Shown: piece by piece, positions 12,101 to 31,907 of the stretch | How positions within the stretch are numbered: the stretch's first letter is position 1 | Layout of the letters: the number at the start of each line of letters is the position of its first letter | Assembly: GCF_045679555.1 (NCBI RefSeq) | Contig: NC_092091.1 | Location: 11,867,918-11,931,917 of the forward strand | Direction: 5' to 3' | Source: Salvelinus alpinus | Lineage: Eukaryota; Chordata; Actinopteri; Salmoniformes; Salmonidae | DNA: 64,000 nt | The notes under the pieces: generated by a model | What the model saw: the letters and a program-made list of their open reading frames with translations, nothing else | Database searches by the model: none | What the model was told of the DNA's origin: nothing | Program-made: the position numbers and the translations under genes

Positions 12101-14725
12101 TGCTGCTGTTCCATAAACTATACACCCGTAATCAATTGTCGTCCTGATCAGAGCTCTATAAATATCCATCAACAATTGTCTGTCAGCACCCCATTCATAA
12201 CCAGAGACCCACACAACCAACTACCACGAAAGTGATGGAATGAGAGAGAGAGAGAGACATCGTTACAACACTGTACAACACCCTCACCCTTGACCCATCC
12301 TCCTCTACTTCACTGCCTCAGCATATAACACCTTCTGCACTACTCTGACTCTAACCACCTCAACCTGCCTCTCTCTCACCGGACACTTCTGATCCCCAGC
12401 AACATGGACACCCCTACAGTTGACACACAACTTTATCCACCGAAACTACACAAACCTCTATCCCATGACCTCCTGCACACTTCCCACATCTTGGAATCTC
12501 CCTCCTACAAACTGCTGCAACTTGACCATAAACGTTGCACCTGAAACAGCTCAGTGGATTCAACACAAAGACTCTAACAGGATAACTGATATATCCTAAC
12601 ATGACTTTGTTGGGGAAAGACTCAAAAGGACTGACAGTGACTCAACTGTTTCACCACGATCACCACCGGGTCTGCGTCACACCAAACCGTGGGCATCACA
12701 AACACCTGGAATCTTCAACTTCAACTTCAATTGCTCCACCTCCACACTTAACACTACCCCAGAAATCACCCAGAAATCACTCATTTCAATGGTGCCCTGT
12801 TCCTGAGAGCAAAGCAAGAAACAGATCTTGACCCAAGTTGCGTGACACGGAGCGCCCACTCCCTCTGGTCAGAAGAAACACAAACAAATATCACAAGTCC
12901 ACTACAGGTTACCTAGGTTACCTTCACTGATTCAACTGCACCCAACTCCTTTCCCACCCACCCTGAAACCACTAATGGATCACAAATGGATCTGCCAAAA
13001 GGTATGGATCCACTTTCTCCAAAAATGTAACTCCTACTGCACCAGATTCTTCTTGATCATGTCCATTGATGCCAGGCTCTGGTTCTGAGCTCTTCTATAA
13101 CACCTTCTACCTCACTTAACTCTCCCTCCCCCGTTCATTTCCATTTCACCTCCTCCAATATCTCTATTCCTTTGAAACATTTTTAGTGTAATGTTTACTG
13201 TTCATGATTGTTTATTTCACTTTTATTTATTATCTATTTATCTTGCTTTGGCAATGTAAGCATATGTTTCCCATGGAAAGAAAGCCCTTTGAATTGATTT
13301 GAATTGAGAGAGAGAGCTCCATGTTAATGTATAGGGGACATGAGTCGGTCATGGTTACTCATGGTTATGTGATGAGGTAGCCCCGCCTGCGACTTCAAAA
13401 ACAGTGTCTGCCCTCAGCCCAATAGGGAATGTTGTCTTGGTGTAACGGTCAAGACGTTGGTTTCTCCTGCAGTAGACCTGGGTTCATATCCTGTCGGTTA
13501 CATTAAACAGTCTATTCTCTGAAAGGGGTCCAGACATAGTGGGGTCAGTGGGATTGAAGAGGGGCCCCTCTCTCTTTCTGACTGGAGGAGAGAAGTGAAC
13601 TGGTGTGTCTCCTCTGGTCAACAACACTCACCTTGAGAGACTCCACAGCCTGTTGGAGCTCCTTCAGCTCCTTCTCTCTCTCCTGGAATCTCTGCTGGAT
13701 CTTCTGCTGACTCCTCCCCAGCTGCCTCTGTGGAGAATCACTCTTCAATGAGCTATCAAGCTTTATTAGTCCAGTAGATCAACAGTATAGTCATGTGACT
13801 TAGGGCCCATAGAGAGGAAGGTCTAAAATGAGGAAGTCCATTTACAATATGATATTATGTTGCTATGTGAATGATTATATTTTTATGGTAGGCGTACATG
13901 TAGCAACTTTGGACTCATAAAAAGGCATTCAGAATGATAATAGTGTTTGACTTTAGAAAATGGTGATACATTTGGAGCAAACTCAATATACTCAAGGTTT
14001 GTGTTCATATTTGTTCTGCCGTGGACTGATTTCATTTGAATGATCTCATATTCAAACATCCTTAGTTCCTACTGTATCTTTAATTCTTTGTTTTTCAGAC
14101 AGTCACCAACAAGTTGTTCTGGTCTTACCTGTTTCTCAGTCCTCTCTGCTGCAGCTGACACTGTATCATGGCCTTTATGTTCATCCATTGTACACAGATA
14201 ACAGATACACTGCTGATCGGTACGACAGTAAACCTCCAGCAGTTTGTCATGATGAGAGCAGATCTTCTCCTGTAGTTGTGCGGTGGCTTTGACCAGCTTG
14301 TGCTTCTTGAAAGCAGGAGATTCATAGTGAGATTGGAGGTGAGTCTCACAGTAAGAGGCCAGACACACAAGACAGGACATGAAGGCTTTCTGCTTTCTGG
14401 TCCCAGTGCAGACATCACACGCCACATCTCCAGGTCCAGCATAGCACAGAGCAAGAGGGGGAGCAGCCTGGAGTCCTGTCTTCTTCAGTTTCTCCACCAT
14501 CTCAGCCAACATGTTATTTTTCCTCAGATTAGGCCTTGGAGTGAAGGTCTCTCTGCACTGAGGACAGCTATAGACCCCTTTCAAAACATCCTGATCCCAG
14601 CAGCCCTCAATACAGCTCCTACAGTAATTGTGTCCACAGGCAATAGTGACCGGCTCCTTTAGTAGGTCCAGACAGACAGAACAACAGAACTGGTCCTGAT
14701 CCAGCAGATCTCCCTGCTGAGCCAT
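2625..14725 (-). CDS. finTRIM-like E3 ubiquitin ligase, copy A (six exons, intact)
   Basis: Spliced coding exons in order: 14725-14129, 13727-13632, 5751-5518, 5329-5170, 3435-3376 and 3139-2625 (1662 nt, 553 aa plus stop). All junctions have GT/AG and the phases agree (0, 0, 0, 1, 1). The product has an N-terminal C3HC4 RING (C15, C18, C30, H32, C35, C38, C54, C57), B-box 1 (about 103-133), B-box 2 (about 157-186), a coiled coil (about 200-309) and a C-terminal PRY-SPRY domain (about 385-553). This is the layout of fish finTRIM proteins, cytoplasmic RING ubiquitin ligases; several are virus- or interferon-induced in trout. Substrate and partners are unknown. Introns are 401, 7880, 188, 1734 and 236 bp; intron 2 is filled with LINEs and intron 4 holds a Tc1-like element. 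Splicing across these introns is inferred from paralogues. Untranslated exons were not located. Confidence 0.88.
3376..3435 (-). CDS. copy A exon 5 (60 bp linker exon)
   Basis: This phase 1-1 exon encodes the linker [20 protein letters not shown] between coiled coil and B30.2. Acceptor TGTAG and donor GTGAG flank it. The exon is nearly identical in all four copies. Confidence 0.88.
3501..5107 (-). mobile_element. Tc1/mariner-like transposon, apparently complete
   Basis: The element is 1607 bp and is bounded by TA at 3499-3500 and 5108-5109. Long terminal inverted repeats of roughly 200 bp (about 3501-3698 and 4912-5107) begin CAGTGGGGAGAACAAGTATT. A related ATTTGATAC word recurs at the inner end of each repeat, the inverted-repeat/direct-repeat arrangement seen in Sleeping Beauty-type elements. 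It carries one intact transposase ORF. The insertion is in intron 4 of copy A, and the uninterrupted site survives in copies B, C and D. I infer an insertion after the cluster duplicated. Confidence 0.95.
3717..4739 (-). CDS. Tc1-like transposase (340 aa, uninterrupted)
   Basis: Full-length DDE transposase without stops. The N-terminal paired-like DNA-binding region includes helix-turn-helix segments (about 8-50 and 65-115). The catalytic triad is seen as D153 (WSDETK), D244 (QHDNDPKHT) and E279 (DLNPIEN), giving the DD34E spacing of Tc1-family enzymes. It would bind the element's inverted repeats in the nucleus and catalyse cut-and-paste into TA sites. Length and spacing match the family norm. 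Whether the protein is active cannot be judged from sequence alone. Confidence 0.93.
   Translation of the reverse strand: MAKTRELCKDIRDKIVDLHKAGMGYRTIEKQLGEKATTVGAIIRKWKTFKMTVNHPRSGAPCKISPRGASMIMKKVRDQPRTTRQDLVNDLKRAGTTISKKTISNTPRRHGLKSCRARKVPLLKPVHVQARLKFANDHLDDPEEEWEKVMWSDETKIELFGLNSTRRVWRKKKDEYNPKNTIPTVKHGGGNIILWGCFSAKGTGRLHCIEGRMDLAMYREILANNLLPSVRALKMGRGWVFQHDNDPKHTARATKEWLRKKHFKVLEWPRQSPDLNPIENLWRELKVRIAQRQPRNLKDLEKVCMEEWAKIPAAVCANLVKNYRKRMNSVIANKGFCTKY
5170..5329 (-). CDS. copy A exon 4 (160 bp)
   Basis: This exon runs from phase 0 to phase 1 and encodes the segment after the coiled coil ([19 protein letters not shown] to [12 protein letters not shown]). The acceptor CTCTCCAG lies next to a GA/CT-rich tract and the donor is GTGTG. 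Confidence 0.88.
5335..5455. repeat. GA/GACA-rich simple repeat in intron 3 of copy A
   Basis: Imperfect GAGA/GACA tract. On the coding strand it is polypyrimidine and lies directly before the exon 4 acceptor. The same tract is much longer in copy C (34620-34965). Confidence 0.85.
5518..5751 (-). CDS. copy A exon 3: 234-bp coiled-coil exon
   Basis: This phase 0-0 exon of 78 codons starts [14 protein letters not shown] and ends [10 protein letters not shown]. Glutamate, leucine and lysine/arginine-rich heptads indicate the main TRIM coiled coil used for dimerisation. The acceptor is AACAG and the donor GTAACT. Length matches the standard 234-bp TRIM exon. Confidence 0.92.
5755..5875. repeat. 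degenerate GA-rich tract next to copy A exon 3
   Basis: Interrupted GAGA repeat directly upstream of exon 3 on the coding strand. Every copy has a GA tract here, and each borders or is close to Tx1-type LINE sequence. Confidence 0.8.
5885..6420 (-). mobile_element. Tx1-type LINE fragment (internally deleted)
   Basis: The minus strand reads [20 protein letters not shown] and [20 protein letters not shown], matching ORF2 of the complete LINE at 35221-41173. It then jumps at about 6200 to an ORF1 C-terminal segment ([11 protein letters not shown]). A large internal deletion joins the two parts. Confidence 0.8.
6421..6589. repeat. SINE/LINE tail-like fragment
   Basis: The segment around 6515-6555 contains the word GGATAAGAGTGTCTGCTAAA, common at the 3' end of fish retroposons. 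No complete element could be bounded. Confidence 0.35.
6590..7835 (+). mobile_element. 5'-truncated LINE (reverse transcriptase C-half and 3' UTR)
   Basis: The plus strand encodes RT motifs [16 protein letters not shown] and FADDTTVV, then [13 protein letters not shown] and a thumb region, with frameshifts near 6950 and 7120. A typical salmonid 3' UTR follows and ends near 7835 (AATAACATTTGATTTGA). Copy number in fish genomes is known to be high. The clade is not certain (CR1/L2/Rex-like group). Confidence 0.82.
7836..8362. other. intronic sequence shared with copy C
   Basis: No gene. The stretch at about 8175-8360 matches 46490-46640 in intron 2 of copy C, including the GGGTTCAATACCTGC word, so this is ancestral intron sequence of the duplicated unit. 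Confidence 0.6.
8363..8790 (-). mobile_element. LINE 3' UTR fragment with an internal duplication
   Basis: This resembles the reversed 3' end of an abundant salmonid LINE (GTGAAATGCTTAATTACAGG near 8420). A block of about 85 bp is repeated at roughly 8550-8635 and 8700-8785. The matching site in copy C (about 46640) lacks it, so it inserted after the copies separated or was lost from C. Confidence 0.6.
8791..9335. other. intron 2 sequence, partly shared with copy C
   Basis: The segment around 8930-9100 matches 47205-47360 in copy C. No ORF was recognised. Confidence 0.55.
9336..10105. repeat. 59-bp tandem repeat, about 13 units, intron 2 of copy A
   Basis: Units contain CTAATAGGAGCTGGCAGGGT. 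The left half is mostly one variant. The right half alternates two variants (GGAGCTGG with ACATCACC, GGTGCTGG with ACATGACC), giving a dimeric higher-order unit of about 118 bp. Confidence 0.92.
10230..10625 (-). mobile_element. Tx1-type LINE ORF1 fragment
   Basis: The minus strand encodes a 99-aa ORF with [23 protein letters not shown] and SFRRQVF, matching residues about 55-165 of ORF1 in the complete element at 39723-40985. The remaining parts of this copy are missing or at 5885-6420. Confidence 0.8.
10640..13154 (-). mobile_element. RNase H-bearing LINE (I/Nimb-like), deleted, copy A
   Basis: Read on the minus strand: ORF1 with a CCHC knuckle ([19 protein letters not shown], 12602-12414), a deletion, a piece downstream of RT ([20 protein letters not shown], 12220-11933), then an RNase H segment ([20 protein letters not shown], about 11500-11400). 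A solo LTR interrupts it at 10870. Most of the endonuclease and RT is absent. Equivalent fragments lie at the same intron position in copies B, C and D, so the insertion predates duplication. Confidence 0.72.
10870..11276 (+). mobile_element. solo LTR (407 bp) with 5-bp target duplication
   Basis: The element starts TGTCACGA and ends GTGACA, and is flanked by CTGCC at 10865-10869 and 11277-11281. There are no internal retroviral-type genes. It is inserted in the RNase H LINE. A related solo LTR in the opposite orientation is at 57986-58390. Confidence 0.88.
13155..13305 (+). mobile_element. LINE 3' tail, copy A
   Basis: This matches the 3' UTR of the LINE at 41298-43428 (GTGTAATGTTTACTGTT and a tail of GAATTGA repeats). 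Copies B, C and D carry the same tail at the matching place, marking an insertion older than the duplication. Confidence 0.75.
13433..13503 (+). other. tRNA-like sequence in intron 2 (copy A)
   Basis: It has an A-box-like word (TGGTGTAACGG) and a B-box-like word (GGTTCATATCC) about 32 bases apart, as in tRNA genes. Stems are poor and no clean 72-base cloverleaf could be drawn. It is probably a tRNA pseudogene or SINE head. It is also present in copies C (shortened) and D but not seen in B. Confidence 0.4.
13632..13727 (-). CDS. copy A exon 2: 96-bp coiled-coil exon
   Basis: This 32-codon phase 0-0 exon ([16 protein letters not shown] to QQAVESLK) is the standard 96-bp TRIM exon. The acceptor is CCACAG and the donor GTGAGT. 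Confidence 0.92.
14129..14725 (-). CDS. copy A exon 1: RING and two B-boxes
   Basis: This 199-codon exon starts with ATG at 14725 ([20 protein letters not shown]) and ends AERTEKQ at the donor GTAAGA. All eight zinc ligands of the C3HC4 RING are present, followed by B-box 1 and B-box 2 ligands. The start is the first Met and is shared by copies B and C. Confidence 0.95.
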
Positions 14726-16093
14726 TTGGACAGTTGTTCACTCTCACACAGACAGACGACAGACTCAGATTAGTTTTATTTTCTCAGAACATAGTTTGTG
14801 GGAGGGGGAGGGACTTCCTGGTTCTGCCAGAGGGGTGGGGTTAGAGGGCGGGACTGAGAAGTTAGAGGAAGGGAGGGAGAGAGAACTGCATGCAACGTCA
14901 AGAAGGAGACAAAGAGTTTAGTTCCTAGGTTAGGGCCCTTAATATGGAATAAATCCAACAAATGTGAGTTGTTAGAATATTTTAAGTGTAACAGTTTCTA
15001 TGAAGTACATATTATAATTATTTTAATGACCTTTATAATGCCTTATAATACACTTATGTGTTATAACACTGATTATAAGTGTCTATAATAATTAATAAGT
15101 GGTTGTAATGGGGGGAGGGGTGGGACTTGATATTGATACAATGTACTGTAGTTGAAATGAATACTGTATGTATTGACTGATCATTGAGAATGAGGTAATA
15201 CTTTACATTACAGTGTGGTTATTACTGTTAGGTCTAGGGTCAGGGTTAGAGGTACTACATTCAGCAGTAACCCTAGACATATCTAGGACTAAACAGAGAA
15301 GACGTTTTACAATCAGAGTACTTTGTATCTCTTCTTAGTCATACAGATCCCCCACATCTTATAGGTGGACGGGGTTATGAACATATTCAATACATTACTT
15401 CTGAAACCAGATGAAATGAAACTGTATTTCAGCAGGAAAAGCTTCTCTAATAATCCTAACCATGGCTGGGTGTCTTCAGAGACTGAGAGGTATAGAGACA
15501 CACTGTCAAGTCAAAACATCTGGCTGTGATTTCATGTCAAAACCCTTATTCTATTCTAGTCTTTATATTATATTGTATTATATTCTATGATAATATATTA
15601 TATCCATAGGCTCCACTCAGTATAGTGTTAATGATGACTGTTTGTTGTGTACATTGATTGAATGGTTAGGACTATCTCTCTGTATTCACAGTTTAAATCC
15701 CAAGAGACCAAGAGACCTAAAGGAAGCCTTCAACACTGCATCCCTTCATCCTGTCATAGTAAACAACCTGTCTGTCTATCTATTGTGACAGATGTAGACA
15801 CAGCCAACTTCTCTGCTGTGGTTGTTGCTGCTATCAGTGTTCAGGTCAAGGTACAAGGTGATTGTCCTCACTGTGACCCATATACAGAGTTCAACCCCTC
15901 TGGGTCACGGGCGCCGTGGACGTAGATTAAGGCAGCCCTCTGCACCTCTCTGATTCAGAGGTGTTGGGTTAAATGCGAAAGACACATTTCAGTAGAACGC
16001 ATTCAGTTGTAAGTCTAAAAATATATTTTGCTTCGTTGTTTTTACAGCATAGTTCCAATATGATATTGTGAAGTAGCATGTACATGAATAACG
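14726..16093. other. 5' flank of copy A (promoter side)
   Basis: Sequence from 14726 to about 15840 is paralogous to the flanks of B (27592-28830) and C (50646-51640). It contains a degraded interferon-response-like word at 14772-14785 (GAGAAAATAAAACT on the coding strand, one G short of the consensus core). At 15860-16030 there is a fragment of a common salmonid repeat. No TATA box or first exon can be assigned. Confidence 0.55.
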
Positions 16094-16295
16094 TTTTTTT
16101 TTAACCTTTATTTAGCTAGGCAAGTCAGTTAAGAACAAATTCTTATTTACACTGACGACCTAGGAACAGTGGGTTAACTGCCTTGTTCAGGGGAAGAACG
16201 ACAGATTTTTACATTGTCAGCTTAGGGATTCAATCTAGCATAGCAACCTTTTGGTTACTGGCCCAACGCTCTAACCACTAGACTACCTGCCGCCA
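16094..16295 (-). mobile_element. HpaI-type tRNA-derived SINE
   Basis: On the minus strand it begins with a tRNA-like head (CCTAGTGG or variant, GCGTTGGGCCAGTAACC), contains the GTTAAC HpaI site, and ends with the AACTGACTTGCCTAGCTAAA tail and a short A-rich end. This family is characteristic of salmonids. It is absent at the matching position of copy B's upstream flank. Confidence 0.85.
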
Positions 16296-17930
16296 CATTA
16301 ATAATAAAATACTCAGCCTGTAGTTGTTTCACCTGGTCGTTGTTTCTCAAAGGCACCAGGTAAATGTGTTTCATAGATACCTGGTGCCTCTTCAAAACCA
16401 CAGTTAGGTCCAGTATGGACTATCAATACAAGTCACCATTTAGAATGTGACCCAGTTCAATAGGTCTGAACAGAACTGGGGGATGTCAGACATGAAGTTG
16501 TCTAAACACAACTGAAAAATCATTAGTGTGTGATTCATTGTTAATGGATTTTCAATTAGGAACCAGAGGAACAACCTGACAACACACATAACAACATAAC
16601 AATAACAACAAAGAGGAGGACCCCACTAAAGTCATTACCATATTGTCATGTTGTAATGACAGGGAGAAACAATCTAACATCTAGAACACTACTGTAGATC
16701 TGGTCTAAAGAAGCCTAGTGCACTACGCAGGGAATAGGGAGCTATTTGGAACAGAGACACTAACTCCTGTATAACATTTTTTCTCTCCCTCATCTGTCTG
16801 ATATATCTGCCCATTTCCCCTCCCATCCTCCCTTTTCATTCTATTCTATCAGCCACACCACTAGCTCACCTCCACACAATCCATTTAGAAGTTAAAGACA
16901 CACCTTGGAATAAATAACAAAGGAAAACAATTACAAGATGAAGTTTAGTGTTGTATTTTTTATTTCCCATCACCATAAATCATATTTAATCACTGAACAG
17001 TAGCAGACCTAACTTCATCTGTTCCTGACTCTGGATAGCGGATTAAAAAGACCATCAATCTCCAATGATATTAAAGTACTATTCTGAACATTACTGATAT
17101 ACTGAGTGGCAAGTCAAGATATCTGCTGGTTTTATTGTTTGGTCAATAGCACTACCAGCTGGACAGGTTTAATGTTGCTGGACTGAGCAGTGTGGGAGGA
17201 TGAAAGATGACAAATTTAGGGCTGGTTCCTGGACATCTACATTGAACATACTTTTTAGTCCAGGACTAGGATTAATCTGTGTCTGGGAAACCAGACCATA
17301 TAGTTTAGTAGAAAGTAAGTGATACCAGCTGTAGTGGGCTGACTAGTCCTGAATTGTCCTTTTGTTCCTGGACCATTTTCCATGCAGCTCCAGCTGACAG
17401 AAAACACATCAATTAGGGCCGAGCCTCTAAACTGTTCAATGATACTGAAGTGAATTACATAGAGACAGAGAACCAACTGATTGTTTGGTCAATAGCACCA
17501 CCTGTTTATCAGGTATCTCCACTTATAATCTCTAATGAACTTGCTGTTTAGTCTAGGACTAGGCATAATGTGTGTCCTGGAAACCGGCCCATATAGTTAA
17601 GTTAGCAAGTAAGAAATACTACCTGTTTCATGCCACTGAGGAAAATTACAGAGAACCAACTGAGAAAACATATCAATGGTTCTGAATGAGAACTAATATA
17701 CATCAACACCATACATCATGATTCATGGAAATGCACAAGATTATTTTTTTTTTAATTATATATAAGCACCTTAAATCTCTTAAAATTCAAATCAATCAAA
17801 GTGAAAGTATACACGTACAAATCAAAATGAAAGTATTGAATTTTAATTCAGAACATCTGAAGATCAAATCAGTTAAATCTTTCTAGATAAAACAGAACAG
17901 AATTAATCATCACATCTGGGGACCATCACC
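16296..17930. other. spacer downstream of copy B
   Basis: No gene. It is paralogous to 54960-56030 (downstream of D) and partly to 29740-30650 (downstream of C). A conserved AATAAA on the coding strand at 16959-16964 is also present at 29867-29872 and 55529-55534, and could serve as a distant polyadenylation signal; this is only a positional inference. Confidence 0.5.
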
Positions 17931-17935
17931 ACCAG

Positions 17936-18271
17936 CATGACTAGTATCTATATGGACCCTACTACAGTTTAACCAGCTCAGCTATAGACTACACCGGCAT
18001 GACTAGTATCAATGTGGACCCTACTACAGTTTAACCAGCTCAGCTATAGACTACACCAGCATGACTAGTATCTATGTGGACCCTACTACAGTTTAACCAG
18101 CTCAGCTATAGACTACACCAGCATGACTAGTATCTATGTGGACCCTACTACAGTTTAACCAGCTCAGCTATAGACTACACCAGCATGACTAGTATCTATG
18201 TGGACCCTACTACAGTTTAACCAGCTCAGCTATAGACTACACCAGCATGACTAGTATCTATGTGGACCTTA

Positions 18272-18290
<19 letters not shown>
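17936..18290 (-). repeat. 62-bp minisatellite at the 3' end of copy B (about 6 units)
   Basis: Same unit as in copy A. The coding end (stop at 18272-18274) lies in the last unit. Confidence 0.9.
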
Positions 18291-27591
<9,301 letters not shown>

Positions 27592-27641
27592 TTGGACGGT
27601 TGTTCACTCTCACACAGACAGACGACACAGAGACTCAGATC

Positions 27642-27655
27642 AGTTTCGTTTTCTC
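27642..27655 (-). promoter_or_regulatory. interferon-stimulated response element (ISRE)-like motif, copy B
   Basis: The coding strand reads GAGAAAACGAAACT, matching the ISRE core GAAANNGAAAC, 51-64 bp upstream of the ATG. The motif position agrees with copy C. Binding is not shown; it could also lie in a 5' UTR. Confidence 0.6.
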
Positions 27656-28640
27656 AGAACATAGTTTGTGTGGAGGGGGAGGGACTTCCTGGTTCTGCCA
27701 GAGAGGTGGGGCTAGAGGGAGGGAGGGAAGGAGGGAGCCAGTGAGGTAGAAGTTAGAGGGAAGGGCGTGAGAGAGAGAGAGAGAGAACTGCACGTCTAGA
27801 GGGAGACAAAGATTTCAGTTACTAGGTTAGGACCCTTAATTTTGAATAAATCTAACAAATGTGAGTTGTTAGAATATATTAAGTGTAACAGTTTCTATGA
27901 AGTACATATTATAATTATTTTAATGACCTTTATAATGCCTTATAATACACCTATGTGTTATAACACTGATTATAAGTGTCTATAATAATTAATAAGTGGT
28001 TGTAATGAGGGGGGACTTGATATTGATACAATGTACTGTAGTTGAAATGAATACTGTATGTATTGACTGATCATTGAGAATGAGGTAATACTTTACATTA
28101 GTGTGGTTATTTCTGTTAGGTCTAGGGTCAGGGTTAGAGGTACTACATTCAGCAGTAACCCTAGACATATCTAGGACTAAACAGAAAAGACGTTTTACAA
28201 TCAGAGTTCTTTGTATGTCTTCTTAGTCATACAGATCCCCCCCACATCTTATAGGTGGATGGGGTTATGAACATATTCAATACATTATCTCTGAAACCAG
28301 ATGAAATGAAACTGTATTTCAGCAGGAAAAGCTTCTCTAATAGTCCTAACCATGGCTGGGTGTCTTCAGAGACTGAGAGGTATAGAGACACACTGTCAAG
28401 TCAAAACATCTGGCTGTGCTTTCATGTCAAAACCCTTATTCTATTCTAGTCATTATATTATATGCTATTATAAGATAATATATTATATCCATAGTCTCCA
28501 CCCAGTATAGTGTTAATGATGACTGTTTGTTGTGTACATTGATTGAATGGTTAGGACTATCTCTCTGTATTCACAGTTTAAATCCCAAGAGACCAGGAGA
28601 CCTAAAGGAAGCCTTCAACACATCCAGTCATAGTAAATAA
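27656..28640. other. 5' flank of copy B
   Basis: Paralogous to the flanks of A and C. Purine-rich words lie near 27715-27790. No ORF worth calling and no TATA box was seen. Confidence 0.5.
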
Positions 28641-28645
28641 CCTAC

Positions 28646-28781
<136 letters not shown>

Positions 28782-29159
28782 AGATGCAGCCAACTTCTCT
28801 GTGGTGGTTGTTGTTGCTATCAGTGTTTAAAAAAAGTACAACTCTATGCACAACGACTACTTTTAATAAAAAACAAAATAATTAAACACATTGACTTGAA
28901 GAACAATGCAGATGCAACGTTTGGTAACATAATGACGTCACAAAGAGCACAAACCCTCATTCTATTTGACATTTTATAGTGTAAATCTGAGTCTCAGTGT
29001 CACTCTGCTACTGTGGAATTGTCCAGTTGTTAAAGAAAGTTCAGGATAACAGCTTATTCCGTTCAACAATAATACATGTTAAAGAGGTTTGGAGCTTCTT
29101 CATCAAAGCACTATTGCAACATAGTGTCAGAATGTTACAAATACACAATCACTGCAGGC

Positions 29160-29630
29160 CACCCTCTTGGTTCTGGAAGACCAGAGGATTCAGTGGTGTA
29201 AACAAGACACCACTGAATCCTCTGGTCTTCTAGAACCAAGAGGTTGGCCTGCAGGTGAACAAGACAGCACTGAATCCTCTGGTCTTCTAGAACCAAGAGG
29301 GTGTCCTGCAGGTAAACAAGACACCACTGAATCCTCTGGTCTTCTAGAACCAAGAGGGTGTCCTGCAGGTAAACAAGACACCACTGAATCCTCTGGTCTT
29401 CTAGAACCAAGAGGGTGTCCTGCAGGTAAACAAGACAGCACTGAATCCTCTGGTCTTCGAGAACCAAGAGGGTGGCCTGCAGGTAAACAAGACACCACTG
29501 AATCCTCTGGTCTTCGAGAACCAAGAGGGTGTCCTGCAGGTAAACAAGACACCACTGAATCCTCTGGTCTTCTAGAACCAAGAGGGTGGCCTGCAGGTAA
29601 ACAAGACACCACTGAATCCTCTGCAGCTTC
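29160..29630. repeat. 57-bp VNTR (about 8 units) opening with an inverted unit
   Basis: Units of 57 bp (word CCTGCAGGTAAACAAGACA) are a multiple of three, so several frames stay open. The first unit is inverted against the second: arms 29163-29199 and 29207-29243 pair at 36 of 37 positions around a 7-base loop. A single unit exists at the paralogous place near 51710. Confidence 0.93.
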
Positions 29631-30650
29631 TATTAGGGACAGGAGTTTTCCTGGCTACGTCTCCTGGCAGGAAAGACTTTGTCTCAAGTTATATTATTGT
29701 TTACAGAGTGAGTCCATGTAACTTATTTAGTGACTTGTTAAGTACATTTTTACCATTTCCCCTCCCATCTTCCCTTTTCATTCCATTCTATCAGCCACAC
29801 CACTAGCTCACCTTGGAATAAATAACAAAGGAAAACTATTACTAGATGAAGTGAAGTGTTGCATTTTTTATTTCCCATCACCATAAGTCATTTTTAATCA
29901 CTGAACAGTAGCAGACCTAACTTCATCTGTTCCTGACTCTGGATAGTGGATCAAAAAGACAATCAATCTCCAATGATATTAAAGTACTATTCTGAACATT
30001 ACTGATATACTGAGTGGCAAGTCAAGATATCTGCTGGTTTTATTGTTTGGTCAATAGCACCACCTGCTGGACAGGTTTAATGTTGCTGGACTGAGCAGTA
30101 TGGGAGGATGAAAGATGACACATTTAGGGCCGGTTTCCCGGACATCTACATTGAACATACTTTTTATTCTAGGACTAGGATTAATCTGTGTCTGGGAAAC
30201 CAGACCATATAGTTTAGTAGAAAGTAAGTGATACCAGGTTGTAGTGGGCTGACTAGTCCTGAATTGTCCTTTTGTTCCTGGACCATTTTCCATGCAGCTC
30301 CAGGTGACAGAGAACACATCAATTAGGGCCGAGCCTACAAGCTGTTCAATGATACTGAAGTGAATTACATAGAGACAGAGAACCAACTGAGAAAACATAT
30401 CAATGGTTCTGAATGAGAACTAATATACATCAACACCAGACATCATGATTCATGGAAATATACAAGATTAATTTTTTATTTTATTATATATAAGCACCTT
30501 AAATCTCTTAAAATTCAAATCAATCAAAGTGAAAGTATACACGTACAAATCAAAATGAAAGGATTGAATTTTAATTCAGAACATCTGTAGATCAAATCAG
30601 TTAAATCATTGTACATAAAACAGAGCAGAATGAATCATCACATCTGGGGA
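29631..30650. other. spacer downstream of copy C
   Basis: Paralogous to 16840-17930 and 55390-56030. No gene was recognised. Confidence 0.55.
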
Positions 30651-30654
30651 CCAT

Positions 30655-31325
30655 CACCACCAGCATGAGTAGTATCTATGTGGACCCTATTACAGTTTAA
30701 CCAGCTCAGCTATAGACTACACCAGCATGACTAGTATCTATGTGGACCCTACTACAGTTTAACCAGCTCAGCTATAGACTACACCAGCATGAATAGTATC
30801 TATGTGGACCCTACTACAGTTTAACCAGCTCAGCTATAGACTACACCAGCATGACCAGTATCAATGTGGACCCTACTACAGTTTAACCAGCTCAGCTATA
30901 GACTACACCAGCATGACTAGTATCTATGTGGACCCTACTACAGTTTAACCAGCTCAGCTATAGACTACACCAGCATGACTAGTATCTATGTGGACCCTAC
31001 TACAGTTTAACCAGCTCAGCTATAGACTACACCAGCATGAATAGTATCTATGTGGACCCTACTACAGTTTAACCAGCTCAGCTATAGACTACACCAGCAT
31101 GACTAGTATCTATGTGTACCCTACTACAGTTTAACCAGCTCAGCTATAGACTACACCAACATGACTAGTATCTATGTGGACCCTACTACAGTTTAACCAG
31201 CTCAGCTATAGACTACACCAGCATGACTAGTATCTATGTGGACCCTACTACAGTTTAACCAGCTCAGCTATAGACTACACCAGCATGACTAGTATCTATG
31301 TGGACCCTACTACAGTTTAACCAGC
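30655..31325 (-). repeat. 62-bp minisatellite at the 3' end of copy C (about 11 units)
   Basis: This is the longest of the four arrays. The stop codon of copy C (31310-31312) falls in the last unit. Confidence 0.92.
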
Positions 31326-31821
31326 TCAGCAGTACCAATGAGATTAAACCCAGCATAAAGGGGCTGAGTGAATGTGGTCTGGACTCTGTGGAGGAGGGTC
31401 ATTGTGTCAGAGACACTGTAGAAGGACAGAGTACCTGCCTTGTGATCCAGGTAGACTCCTACTCTGGAGGACTGAGGGCCTGATACTTTAGTCACAACAT
31501 TATTGTGTCTGAAACAATAACCATCACTAGAGTGCTGTAAACTCCAGGACTTGTTATTGAGTCCAAATGCATTATCTGCCTCTGTTCTGCTGATATCTTT
31601 ATATGAGACCGTTGTAATAACATACACCCCACTCCACTCCACCTCCCAGTAACAGCCTCCAGACAGACCCTCTCTACACAGAACCTGGCACTGGTTGGTG
31701 AATCTGTCTGGATGATCAGGATATGGTAGGACTTGGCGTGTAGTGGTCACCTTTCTGTTCCCTTCAGACAGAGAGAGGTGTGTGCATGCTGTGTTTGGGT
31801 CCAGTGTGAGCTGACAGGAAT
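31310..31821 (-). CDS. copy C exon 6: PRY-SPRY domain
   Basis: Open 512-bp exon ([39 protein letters not shown]-stop). The sequence is as well kept as in copies A and B, which is unexpected if the gene died long ago. Confidence 0.9.
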
Positions 31822-31907
31822 CTGGGAGAAGAGCAGAGCAGAGACCAATGAAGGGAGTTAGAACAATAAGTTAAGTCAGATACTGTATCTACCCTGTCTT
31901 TGATTAA

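Noticed and set aside
13433-13503. Functional tRNA gene
   Set aside because: Boxes are present but stems pair poorly and the length is off; the copies have decayed at different rates.
14276-14662. 128-codon plus-strand ORF (also 27142-27531 and 50196-50585)
   Set aside because: Antisense shadow of the RING/B-box exon. It recurs because the exon is duplicated, and zinc-ligand conservation is on the minus strand.
29135-29721. Long ORFs of 140-184 codons on both strands
   Set aside because: Artefact of the 57-bp VNTR, which keeps several frames open at once.
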